Positions 10,461-17,983 of a stretch of 32,183 nucleotides of DNA are shown piece by piece. Position 1 is the stretch's first letter. Each line of letters starts with the position of its first letter. The stretch comes from Clostridiaceae bacterium. GTDB lineage: Bacteria > Bacillota > Clostridia > Clostridiales > Clostridiaceae. The position numbers were made by a program, and so were the translations under genes. The DNA is taken from NCBI GenBank assembly GCA_014380625.1, contig JACMJL010000019.1:1-32183 (forward strand), given 5' to 3'. The notes beneath the pieces are model-generated. The model saw only the letters and a program-made list of their open reading frames with translations. It was not told the DNA's origin and searched no databases.

Positions 10461-11240
10461 TTAAATAAAGTGTTTTTCCTTTAATTTTGAAACTGCATAT
10501 TCTGCTGCTTCCTTTGCAGGTTTATTAATAATTTCGCCCTGACCTTTTGTTTCTTTAGTCATTGATTTCTTAACCTGGGTTGGTGATCCTGCAAGTCCAA
10601 GAAGGGCTTTGTCTACATCTATGTCATTTGCACTCCATATCTTTACATCTTTTTTAAAGGTTTCAAATATATATTTAACATTCATATATCTTGGTGTATT
10701 TAATTCCTTAATTGCAGTTAATAAAACTGGGGTTTTTACTTCTATAGTTTCATAACCATCTTCCCAAGCTCTTCTAACCTTTAAAGTATCACCTTCAACT
10801 TCAACTTTTTCTACATAAGTAATCTGTGGAATATCAAGATGCACTGCAATTCCAGGGCCAACCTGAGCTGTATCCCCATCTATTGCTTGTCTTCCTGCAA
10901 ATATAATATCATAATCTAATTTCTTTAAAGCTCCTGCTAAAGCATTCGAAGTAGCTAAGGTATCAGCACCAGCAAAAGCTCTATCAGTTATAAGGATTGC
11001 TTCATCAGCTCCCATAGCTAAAGCTTCTCTAAGTGCCTTTTCAGCCTGAGGAGGTCCCATACTTATTACTGTAACATTAGCACCATGCTTTTCTTTTAAT
11101 ACTAGTGCTTCTTCTAAAGCATTTTTATCATCTGGGTTAATTATTGATGGAACACCTTCTCTAATAAGAGTTCCTGTTTTAGGATCAATTTTAACTTCAT
11201 TTGTATCTGGAACTTGTTTTATACAAACAACTATATTCAT
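10461..11240 (-). CDS. etfB: Electron transfer flavoprotein, beta subunit
   Basis: EtfB carries the NADH-side flavin in bifurcating Etf complexes. The 259-residue protein has the standard start MNIVVCIKQVPDTNEVKID, the nucleotide segments GADEAILITDRAFAGADTLATS and FAGRQAIDGDTAQVGPGIA, and the ETF beta signature near VRRAWEDGYETIEVKTPVLLT. An AAGGAGG site fixes the ATG at 11240. It lies 14 bp after the bcd stop codon, so it should be translated independently even though bcd is interrupted. Confidence 0.97.
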   Translation of the reverse strand: MNIVVCIKQVPDTNEVKIDPKTGTLIREGVPSIINPDDKNALEEALVLKEKHGANVTVISMGPPQAEKALREALAMGADEAILITDRAFAGADTLATSNALAGALKKLDYDIIFAGRQAIDGDTAQVGPGIAVHLDIPQITYVEKVEVEGDTLKVRRAWEDGYETIEVKTPVLLTAIKELNTPRYMNVKYIFETFKKDVKIWSANDIDVDKALLGLAGSPTQVKKSMTKETKGQGEIINKPAKEAAEYAVSKLKEKHFI

Positions 11241-11254
11241 AATAGAGTACCTCC

Positions 11255-12394
11255 TTATTTTAATACGCTAGCTGCGATAACCATTTTCTGAACCTGTGAA
11301 GTTCCTTCATAAATCTCTGTTATTTTAGCATCTCTCATCATTCTCTCTACTGGATAATCTTTAGTATATCCATAACCACCAAATAATTGGACAGCTTTAG
11401 TTGTAACTTCCATAGCAACTTCAGATGCAAAGAGCTTGGCTCTTGCAGCTTCTAATGAATATGGAAGGTTATGATCTTTATTATACGCTGCTAAATAAAC
11501 TAAATATCTAGCCGCTTCTATTTTAACATCCATATCTGCAACCATCCATTGTAAACCCTGGAAAGCACTTATAGATCTACCGAACTGTTTTCTATCCTTC
11601 ATGTAATTTACAGCCTCTTCTAAGGCTCCTTCAGCTAAACCTAAAGCCTGAGCTGCTATACCAATTCTTCCTCCATCAAGAGTTTTCATTGCTATACCAA
11701 ACCCTCTTCCTTCTTGTCCAATTAAATTGGCTTTAGGAACTTTACAATCTTGAAAAATAAGTTCTGTTGTTGATGAAGCTCTAATTCCTAATTTATCTTC
11801 AACCTTACCAATAGAGAAACCTTCAAAGCCCTTTTCAAGTATGAAAGCAGATATACCTTTAGTTCCCTTGCTTCTATCAGTCATGGCGAATACTACAAAT
11901 ACATCTGCAACTCCACCATTAGTTATAAATATTTTTGTTCCATTAAGTATATAGTTTTCTCCATCAAGAATAGCAACAGATTGTTGTCCTGCTGCATCAG
12001 TTCCTGCATTTGGTTCTGTTAAACCAAAAGCACCAAGTTTTTCTCCCTTTGCAAGTGGAATTACATATTTCTGTTTTTGTTCCTCTGTGCCAAATTGATG
12101 AATTAGACAAGCACAAAGTGAAGTATGTGCTGAAAGTATAACTCCAGTAGTACCTCAAACCTTTGATAATTCTTCAACTGCAAGAACTTAAGATAAATTG
12201 TCCCCACCAGCTCCACCATAGGAAACTGGTATTGGTATTCCCATCATGCCTATTTTAGCCATTTTCTCAACAGTTTCCATTGGAAATCTTTCTGTTTGAT
12301 CTATTTCAGCAGCTAATGGTTTAACTTCATTTAGCGCAAATTCTCTAACCATCTCTTTCACAAGCTGTTGTTCTTTTGACAAAATAAAATCCAT
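11255..12394 (-). pseudogene. bcd: Butyryl-CoA dehydrogenase, interrupted by two in-frame stop codons
   Basis: The frame, read through, encodes a complete 379-residue acyl-CoA dehydrogenase. It has LTEPNAGTD, KIFITNGGVADVFVVFAMTD, TLDGGRIGIAAQALG, AVQLFGGYGYTKDYPVERMMRD and the C-terminal EIYEGTSQ with the catalytic glutamate. But codon 69 is TAA (12188-12190, normally Tyr in SYxxAVEELSKV) and codon 80 is TGA (12155-12157, normally Cys in KVCGTTG). No frameshift or other damage is seen; both changes fit single base substitutions to A on the coding strand. The next ATG is at 11884, so re-initiation would lack the N-terminal domain. As written no functional Bcd can be made. The neighbours look intact, so this is either very recent inactivation or sequence error. 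Confidence 0.93.
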
Positions 12395-12410
12395 TTATTT
12401 TACCTCCCCA

Positions 12411-13193
12411 TTATCTGTTTTTAAAGTTTTTTTCTCTCTTTTCAACAAAGGCAGTCATGCCTTCCTTTTGATCTTCTGTAGAGAAGCATTCTCCGAATAC
12501 TTCTGATTCGTATGAAAGAGCGGTATCTATATCTGTTTGCATTCCTTTATTAATTGCTGCTTTACAAAGACTTACAGCAATTGGTGCCTGAGCTGCAATT
12601 ATGTTTGCAAGTGCTTTAGCCTCTGTTAATAAGGTTTCAGGGGCTACTACTTTATTTACAAGCCCAATTCTAAATGCCTCATCGGCTCCAATAATTTTTC
12701 CAGTGTAAATTAATTCTTTAGCCATACCAAGACCTACAATTCTAGCCAGTCTTTGGGTTCCTCCAAAACCTGGAGTTATACCAAGTCCTACTTCTGGTTG
12801 ACCAACCTTGGTTTTTGTGGAGGCGATTCTTATATCACATGCCATAGCAAGTTCACAACCCCCACCTAAAGTAAACCCATTAAGTGCTGCTATAACAGGT
12901 TTTTCAAGGTTTTCTAGTCTCCTAAATACTTGATTTCCAAGTATTCCAAATTTTCTTCCTTGTACAGTAGACATTTCCTTCATCTCAGATATATCAGCTC
13001 CTGCTACAAATGCCTTCTCTCCTGCACCTGTTAATACTACTGCTAAAATTTCCTCATCCTTTTCAACTTCATCAATAACATAATTAATTTCTTTTAATGT
13101 TTCTGAATTTAATGCATTTAAAGCCTTAGGTCTGTTGATTGTAACGATAGCAATTTTTCCTTCTTTTTCAAGAATAATATTAGTAAGTTCCAT
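12411..13193 (-). CDS. crt: 3-hydroxybutyryl-CoA dehydratase (crotonase)
   Basis: Crt dehydrates 3-hydroxybutyryl-CoA to crotonyl-CoA. The 260-residue protein is a typical enoyl-CoA hydratase: the oxyanion-hole segment VAGADISEM, the motif ALNGFTLGGGCELAMACDIRIAS with one catalytic glutamate, and GQPEVGLGITPGFGGTQRL with the second. I place the start at the ATG 13191-13193, because AAAGGAGG lies seven bases upstream; the TTG just before it is unlikely. It is the first gene of the operon, behind a promoter and Rex operator, and 16 bp before bcd. Confidence 0.97.
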   Translation of the reverse strand: MELTNIILEKEGKIAIVTINRPKALNALNSETLKEINYVIDEVEKDEEILAVVLTGAGEKAFVAGADISEMKEMSTVQGRKFGILGNQVFRRLENLEKPVIAALNGFTLGGGCELAMACDIRIASTKTKVGQPEVGLGITPGFGGTQRLARIVGLGMAKELIYTGKIIGADEAFRIGLVNKVVAPETLLTEAKALANIIAAQAPIAVSLCKAAINKGMQTDIDTALSYESEVFGECFSTEDQKEGMTAFVEKREKNFKNR

Positions 13194-13219
13194 CAATCTT
13201 CCTCCTTTAAATTCATCAC

Positions 13220-13237
13220 TTGTTATATTATTAACAA
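13220..13237. promoter_or_regulatory. Rex operator upstream of crt
   Basis: The sequence TTGTTATATTATTAACAA matches the Rex consensus TTGTTAANNNNTTAACAA at all but one fixed base, and the dyad extends two more bases on each side (AC...GT). It lies in the crt leader, 27 bp upstream of the ATG and about 40 bp after the expected transcription start, where bound Rex would block elongation. rex itself is the next gene upstream. Confidence 0.9.
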
Positions 13238-13280
13238 GTGTTCATAAAAATAATTGAAGCAAAAGCTCCATTCACAGAAT

Positions 13281-13309
13281 ATTATATACTTTATGAATTT
13301 ACTTTACAA
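13281..13309 (-). promoter_or_regulatory. SigA promoter of the crt-bcd-etfBA-hbd operon
   Basis: On the minus strand TTGTAA (13304-13309) and a consensus TATAAT (13281-13286) are exactly 17 bp apart. The leader to the crt ATG is about 80 bases and contains the Rex operator. Confidence 0.8.
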
Positions 13310-13355
13310 TATGTTATTAGTTATATTGTCTAAAAATTCTAAAAAATGAGAATTT

Positions 13356-13976
13356 CTAGCTCATCAAACAGCTAAGTGTAAGTAAGCTATCACTTAGATG
13401 AACGTTTTCAATTATAACTTCTTCAGGTACTACCAAATCCATTGGTGCAAAGTTCCAAATACCGTTAACTCCATTATTGACAAGTATGTCACAAACCTTT
13501 TGAGCATTTATTCGTGGAACACATATAATGCCAATATCTATATGCTTTTCTTTTAAAAAGCTATCAAGAAAGTCTATATCTTGTATTTCAATATCTCTTA
13601 TTTTAATACCAATAAGTTTTGGATTTGTATCAAATATAGCTTGAAGATTGAAGCCTAGTTTTTCAAATTTACCATAGTTAGCAACGGCCTGCCCAATGTT
13701 ACCGGCTCCAATAATAATAGTTTTAAATTCCTTTGTTAGTCCTAAAATAATATTCATCTGGTTCAATAATTCTTTAACATTGTACCCATATCCTTGTTGC
13801 CCAAAATCTCCAAAGCAGTTTAAATCCTGCCTAATTTGAGAAGCAGTAAATCCAATGCGTTGGCTTAAATCCTTAGAAGAAATTCTATCTAAGTCGTTAT
13901 TTAATAATTCGGTTAAATATCTATGGTATTTAGGAAGTCTTTTAATCACTGCCATAGAAATTCCATTTTTATTCAT
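13356..13976 (-). CDS. rex: Redox-sensing transcriptional repressor Rex
   Basis: Rex binds DNA when NADH/NAD+ is low and lets go when NADH rises, so it controls fermentation genes. The 206-residue protein has the normal length, an N-terminal winged helix (MAVIKRLPKYHRYLTELL, RISSKDLSQRIGFTASQIRQDL, GDFGQQGYGYNV) and a Rossmann domain with IIGAGNIGQAVANY. The ATG at 13976 follows GAGGTG; a second ATG six codons later would also give a complete domain. It lies directly upstream of the crt operon, which has a near-perfect Rex site. Confidence 0.96.
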   Translation of the reverse strand: MNKNGISMAVIKRLPKYHRYLTELLNNDLDRISSKDLSQRIGFTASQIRQDLNCFGDFGQQGYGYNVKELLNQMNIILGLTKEFKTIIIGAGNIGQAVANYGKFEKLGFNLQAIFDTNPKLIGIKIRDIEIQDIDFLDSFLKEKHIDIGIICVPRINAQKVCDILVNNGVNGIWNFAPMDLVVPEEVIIENVHLSDSLLTLSCLMS

Positions 13977-14057
13977 AGTACACCTCTTATCACACTAATA
14001 TATTATCCATATTTTTATATTTTACCATATTTAAAGAATGTTAACTACAAAACATTT

Positions 14058-15143
14058 TTATTGATCTGAAGTTAACGCATCTGTGGTATCTGATATTATA
14101 ACATTATAATTTGATGTCTTTAAGTTTATTAGATAAGGTTCAATAAGTTCGTTCCCGTCTTTAATAATTTTAATTCTAGGTCTTAAACAGCAATCAGAAA
14201 AATTCTCTACTACTATTCCAACTAAATCATTTGTTAACCTAACACAAGTTCCTACAGGGTATGGGGCAACTATCTTAGAAAATTCTCTAACTACATCTAT
14301 ATCAAAAAATGTGCCTCCACCGCCCATAATGTATTCCATGGCATCAGAAGGTATAACTCTCTTTTTATAAGGCCTATCTGAGGTCAAGGCATCATACACA
14401 TCTGCTACTGCTATTATTCTAGCAAATAAACCTATATCCTTACCTGATGTTTGTTTCGGATATCCCGTTCCATCAAATCTTTCGTGATGTTCTAATATTC
14501 CTAGATATGTTTTTGTATGGGTGCCTAACTTTCCTTTTACATAGTTATACCCATCTTCTGGATGTTTTCTTATAATATTATACTCATCCAAGGTAAGAGC
14601 TCCTGGCTTATCTAAAATCTCATTAGGAGTGAAAATTTTACCTATATCATGCAAAAGTGCAGCTATTCCAAGATTATACATATCCTTGGATTCTAAATTC
14701 ATAGCTAATCCTATAACTAATGAAATTACAGTTACATTTACTGAATGATAATAAGTATAATTATTTGCTACCTTTAAATCTATCATATTAATAATGACAT
14801 CTTTGTTGCTAGTTATATCTTTAACAATGCTTTCAACCAAATCTTCAAGTTCACTAAATGATTTTTGAATTTCTTTATCGTTATCCCTGTTAATATTCAT
14901 CATGGTTTTAACCGATTGAATAGTCCTCATTTTTAAATCTTCGTTTATTGTATCCTTTACATCTATATCTTCAGAGAGCGCATCCTGAATATATAGTCCA
15001 AAGTACCCTAAGCAAGATATTTTATTAATATAATTTAATAGTATTGGGGAACCTTGTCTAAGTAATACTTCCCCCATTTCACCATATAAGGTTTTACCTA
15101 AAATCATGCCATCTCTTAAATGTTCTATAGCTACATATCTCAT
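14058..15143 (-). CDS. HD-GYP domain protein, probable c-di-GMP phosphodiesterase
   Basis: The 361-residue protein is cytoplasmic. The first ~110 residues have no clear family and a helical, acidic linker. The HD-GYP domain follows, with LLHDIGK (HD at 165-166), KHPEDGYNY and the diagnostic HHERFDGTGYP at 219-229, then ARIIAVADVYDALTSDRPYK. These metal-binding motifs are all present, so hydrolysis of cyclic di-GMP (or a related cyclic dinucleotide) is likely. About 75 C-terminal residues form a small beta-rich extension. The ribosome site AAAGGA is weak and 11 bases from the ATG. A SigA-like promoter lies at 15237-15266, so it seems to be a single gene. Confidence 0.9.
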   Translation of the reverse strand: MRYVAIEHLRDGMILGKTLYGEMGEVLLRQGSPILLNYINKISCLGYFGLYIQDALSEDIDVKDTINEDLKMRTIQSVKTMMNINRDNDKEIQKSFSELEDLVESIVKDITSNKDVIINMIDLKVANNYTYYHSVNVTVISLVIGLAMNLESKDMYNLGIAALLHDIGKIFTPNEILDKPGALTLDEYNIIRKHPEDGYNYVKGKLGTHTKTYLGILEHHERFDGTGYPKQTSGKDIGLFARIIAVADVYDALTSDRPYKKRVIPSDAMEYIMGGGGTFFDIDVVREFSKIVAPYPVGTCVRLTNDLVGIVVENFSDCCLRPRIKIIKDGNELIEPYLINLKTSNYNVIISDTTDALTSDQ

Positions 15144-15236
15144 GTTTGCATTTATCCTTTCGAAAATAAAACTAGGTTGCTTTCTATACTATTACACTAA
15201 TAAAAGAATACCATCATTTTATTATAATTGGTACAG

Positions 15237-15266
15237 ATTATAACAAAATATTATTTTAGTTTACAA
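15237..15266 (-). promoter_or_regulatory. SigA-like promoter of the HD-GYP gene
   Basis: On the minus strand TTGTAA (15261-15266) and TATAAT (15237-15242) are 18 bp apart, about 95 bp upstream of the start codon at 15143. Confidence 0.55.
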
Positions 15267-15276
15267 TGTATGCTTA

Positions 15277-15786
15277 CTAACCTTCTTGTAACTCTAATCT
15301 TAACAAATTCAAAGCCTCTATAACTGCCCTATTTCTTACACACTCTCTACTACCAGTTAATTGTAGTTTTTGTGTTTTTACTCTTCCTTTAATACATATA
15401 CCTATATATACAAGACCTACTGGTTTTTCTTTTGTACCACCGCCAGGTCCAGCTATACCGGTAGTTGAAATCCCAATATCAGTTCCTGAAGAAAGAGCTA
15501 CGCCTCGTGCCATTTCCCCAGCAGTTTCATGACTTACAGCACCAAATTTTTCTAAAGTATCCGACCTTACGCCAATTCTTTTAACTTTTGCTTCATTTGT
15601 ATATGTAACCACTCCTTCTAAAAAGACAGAAGAGATTCCAGGATAGTTGATTAATGTTGCAGCAAGTAATCCACCGGTACAAGACTCTGCTGTTGCTATT
15701 GTAAGATTTTTTTTTATTAGAGTTTCTCCTATTAAAAATTCCAATGGTATTTCGCCTGTTACAGCTGATATAATTTCTGATTTCAT
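15277..15786 (-). CDS. pncC: Nicotinamide-nucleotide amidase PncC (CinA C-terminal domain type)
   Basis: PncC converts nicotinamide mononucleotide to nicotinate mononucleotide plus ammonia, recycling NMN from DNA ligase and other reactions. The 169-residue protein is the stand-alone CinA C-terminal domain: TAESCTGGLLAATLINYPG (from about residue 32, with the active serine in SCTGG), YTNEAKVKRIGV, GAVSHETAGEMARG, and GISTTGIAGPGGGTKEKPVGLVYIG. The start at 15784-15786 is chosen because GGAGGC lies directly upstream. A longer in-frame start at 15840 adds 18 residues outside the family and has no ribosome site. Confidence 0.93.
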   Translation of the reverse strand: MKSEIISAVTGEIPLEFLIGETLIKKNLTIATAESCTGGLLAATLINYPGISSVFLEGVVTYTNEAKVKRIGVRSDTLEKFGAVSHETAGEMARGVALSSGTDIGISTTGIAGPGGGTKEKPVGLVYIGICIKGRVKTQKLQLTGSRECVRNRAVIEALNLLRLELQEG

Positions 15787-15932
15787 TTTTAAGCCTCCAA
15801 TTATATTTAAACTTTGATTTATATTAATTTTATTAATCACTTCATTTAAATTTACATTACTAACTATCTATTATTATACATACCTTTTCTTAAATTAAAT
15901 AGCAATCTACATTATTGACAAAAAATTAATAG

Positions 15933-15962
15933 TTGATACCTTCTGCTAAATAATAGTAAAAT
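15933..15962 (+). promoter_or_regulatory. Possible promoter of the ABC-F gene
   Basis: TTGATA (15933-15938) and TAAAAT (15957-15962) are 18 bp apart, leaving a leader of only about 20 bases. A TTGACA at 15915 has no matching -10. No long attenuator leader of the kind found before antibiotic-resistance ABC-F genes is seen. Confidence 0.45.
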
Positions 15963-15986
15963 GGTATAGCAAGGATGGTGACACAG

Positions 15987-17900
15987 ATGATAGTTTTAAG
16001 CTGTAAAGATATCCATAAAGCTTATGGAATTGATACTATATTAGAAAAAATAACCTTTAACATAAATGAAGGTGAGAAAGTTGGCCTTATAGGCTCTAAT
16101 GGAGCTGGTAAATCCACTCTTTTTAAAATATTGATGTCTGACTTAGAATATGATAGCGGAGAGCTTTTTATAGATAAAAGTAAGAAGGTGGGGTACTTAT
16201 CTCAGCATCTTTCACTTGAAAGTTCTAATTCAATTCAAGAAGAATTGCTTAGTGTGTTCTCTGATTTAAGAAATATAGAAAATAAAATTAGTGAACTTGA
16301 GTTAAAAATGGATGAACCCTATGATGATGCTAAAGAAGAATATCACAGTAAGGTCATTAAAGAGTATACCTCACTTTCAGAAGTCTATACTAATAGAGGT
16401 GGATATACTTATCAAGGAGAAATTAACCGTGTACTTACTGGGCTTGGCTTTACACAAGCAGATTTTGATAAAACCATTAATATACTCAGTGGTGGTCAAA
16501 AAACAAGGGTAGCGTTGTGTAAATTATTACTCACTAAACCTGAAATATTACTACTGGATGAGCCTACCAATCATCTTGATTTAGATGCAGTGGAGTGGTT
16601 AGAAGAATATCTGAAAAATTATAAAGGTACAATTATCATAATATCCCATGATAGATTTTTTCTCGATGCTATCACAGAGAAAACTCTAGAATTAATAAGC
16701 GGGCGCATGGATACGTACAATGGTAGTTATACTAGCTTTATTGACTTAAAAAAGAAAAACTTTGAAGTGCAGATGAAAGCCTTTAACCTTCAACAATCTG
16801 AATTCAAAAGACAAGAAGAGATTATTGAAAGGTATCGATCCTTTAATAGAGAAAAGAGTGTCAAAGCCGCAGAAAGTAGGCAAAAGGCTCTTGATAAGGT
16901 TCAGCGAGTTATTGCTCCTGACAAAGAACAAAAAGCTACCAAGATTAAATTTCAAACTCAAATTACCAGTGGTACAGACGTACTTCATGCAGAAAACCTG
17001 TCAAAAAGTTATGGTCAAAAATTGTTATTTAATGATTTGTTTATCGATATGAAGAGAGAAGATAAGTCTGCCCTAATAGGAGAAAATGGAAGAGGTAAAA
17101 CTACACTTTTCAGAATATTAATGGACAATACAGATGCGGATTCAGGCTTCAAGACCCTGGGTAAGAACGTAATAATCGGTTATTATGATCAAGAACAGTC
17201 CAATTTAAATGAAGAAAAAACAATAATAGATGAGGTTTGGGACGATTTTCCAGAGATGAGCACCACCCAAGTAAGGAACGCTTTAGCCGCATTTTTATTT
17301 ATGGGGGATGATGTGTTTAAAGTAATCTCTAACCTTAGTGGTGGAGAAAAGTGCAGGATAAACTTATTGAAACTAATGCTTTCTAAAGCTAATTTCCTTC
17401 TATTAGATGAACCTACTAACCACCTTGACATTATGTCTAGAGAAGCCCTAGAGGACTCTTTATTAAGCTATGATGGTACTATTTTGGTTATTTCTCATGA
17501 CAGGTATTTTTTAAATAAGGTTATAAACAAAATCTATGAACTTAAAATAGAAGGCCTAAAAGAATATCTAGGAAATTATAGTTATTATGTAGAAAAGAAA
17601 AAAAATCCATTAAGATTTCAAGAAGAAGAAGAAAATGAGGGGAAATCAAAAACTCAAATTCAATTAGAAAAGAAGAAAAAGAGAGATGAGGAAAAATCAG
17701 AAAAGGAAGTGGCCTTAAAGCTTAAAAATATTGAAAAAGATATAGCTGATCTTGAGGCTCTGTTATCTAATTTTCAAAAGGATCTCTGCCTAGAAGCAAT
17801 ATACTCTAGTCCTGATAAAAGTTTAGAGATAAACAAACAAATTACAGAAGTACAAAACAAACTTGATGATCTTTATGAAGAATGGGAAGAAATGTTATAA
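15987..17900 (+). CDS. ABC-F family ATPase (ribosome-associated, YdiF/Uup-like)
   Basis: ABC-F proteins have two fused ATPase domains and no membrane part; they act on the ribosome E site as translation factors or antibiotic-protection factors. The 637-residue protein has Walker A GSNGAGKST, signature LSGGQKTR and Walker B LLLDEPTNHLDLD in the first half, and GENGRGKTT, LSGGEKCR and LLLDEPTNHLDIM in the second. A charged interdomain linker lies between them (around QQSEFKRQEEIIERYRSFNR) and a Lys/Glu-rich coiled-coil tail covers the last ~100 residues. I prefer the ATG at 15987, with GGATGGTG upstream, over the ATG at 15975. The short linker suggests a housekeeping rather than resistance type, but I cannot prove this. 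Confidence 0.92.
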   Translation: MIVLSCKDIHKAYGIDTILEKITFNINEGEKVGLIGSNGAGKSTLFKILMSDLEYDSGELFIDKSKKVGYLSQHLSLESSNSIQEELLSVFSDLRNIENKISELELKMDEPYDDAKEEYHSKVIKEYTSLSEVYTNRGGYTYQGEINRVLTGLGFTQADFDKTINILSGGQKTRVALCKLLLTKPEILLLDEPTNHLDLDAVEWLEEYLKNYKGTIIIISHDRFFLDAITEKTLELISGRMDTYNGSYTSFIDLKKKNFEVQMKAFNLQQSEFKRQEEIIERYRSFNREKSVKAAESRQKALDKVQRVIAPDKEQKATKIKFQTQITSGTDVLHAENLSKSYGQKLLFNDLFIDMKREDKSALIGENGRGKTTLFRILMDNTDADSGFKTLGKNVIIGYYDQEQSNLNEEKTIIDEVWDDFPEMSTTQVRNALAAFLFMGDDVFKVISNLSGGEKCRINLLKLMLSKANFLLLDEPTNHLDIMSREALEDSLLSYDGTILVISHDRYFLNKVINKIYELKIEGLKEYLGNYSYYVEKKKNPLRFQEEEENEGKSKTQIQLEKKKKRDEEKSEKEVALKLKNIEKDIADLEALLSNFQKDLCLEAIYSSPDKSLEINKQITEVQNKLDDLYEEWEEML

Positions 17901-17949
17901 AAAGAAAGACACTAAAATTCTAATTTAATGAATTTTAGTGTCTTTCTTT
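17901..17949. terminator. Strong bidirectional terminator
   Basis: A perfect 20-bp stem (17901-17920 with 17930-17949) with a 9-base loop begins right after the ABC-F stop codon and is followed by T-rich sequence. It serves the converging ABC-F and exporter permease genes. Confidence 0.93.
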
Positions 17950-17983
17950 TTTATTTATTTGAGTCAACAACCCCGTCCCCGTG

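Noticed and set aside
12155-12157. TGA at a conserved Cys codon of bcd as a selenocysteine codon
   Set aside because: A TAA stop lies 11 codons upstream in the same frame, this Cys is not catalytic in the family, and no convincing SECIS hairpin was seen after the TGA.
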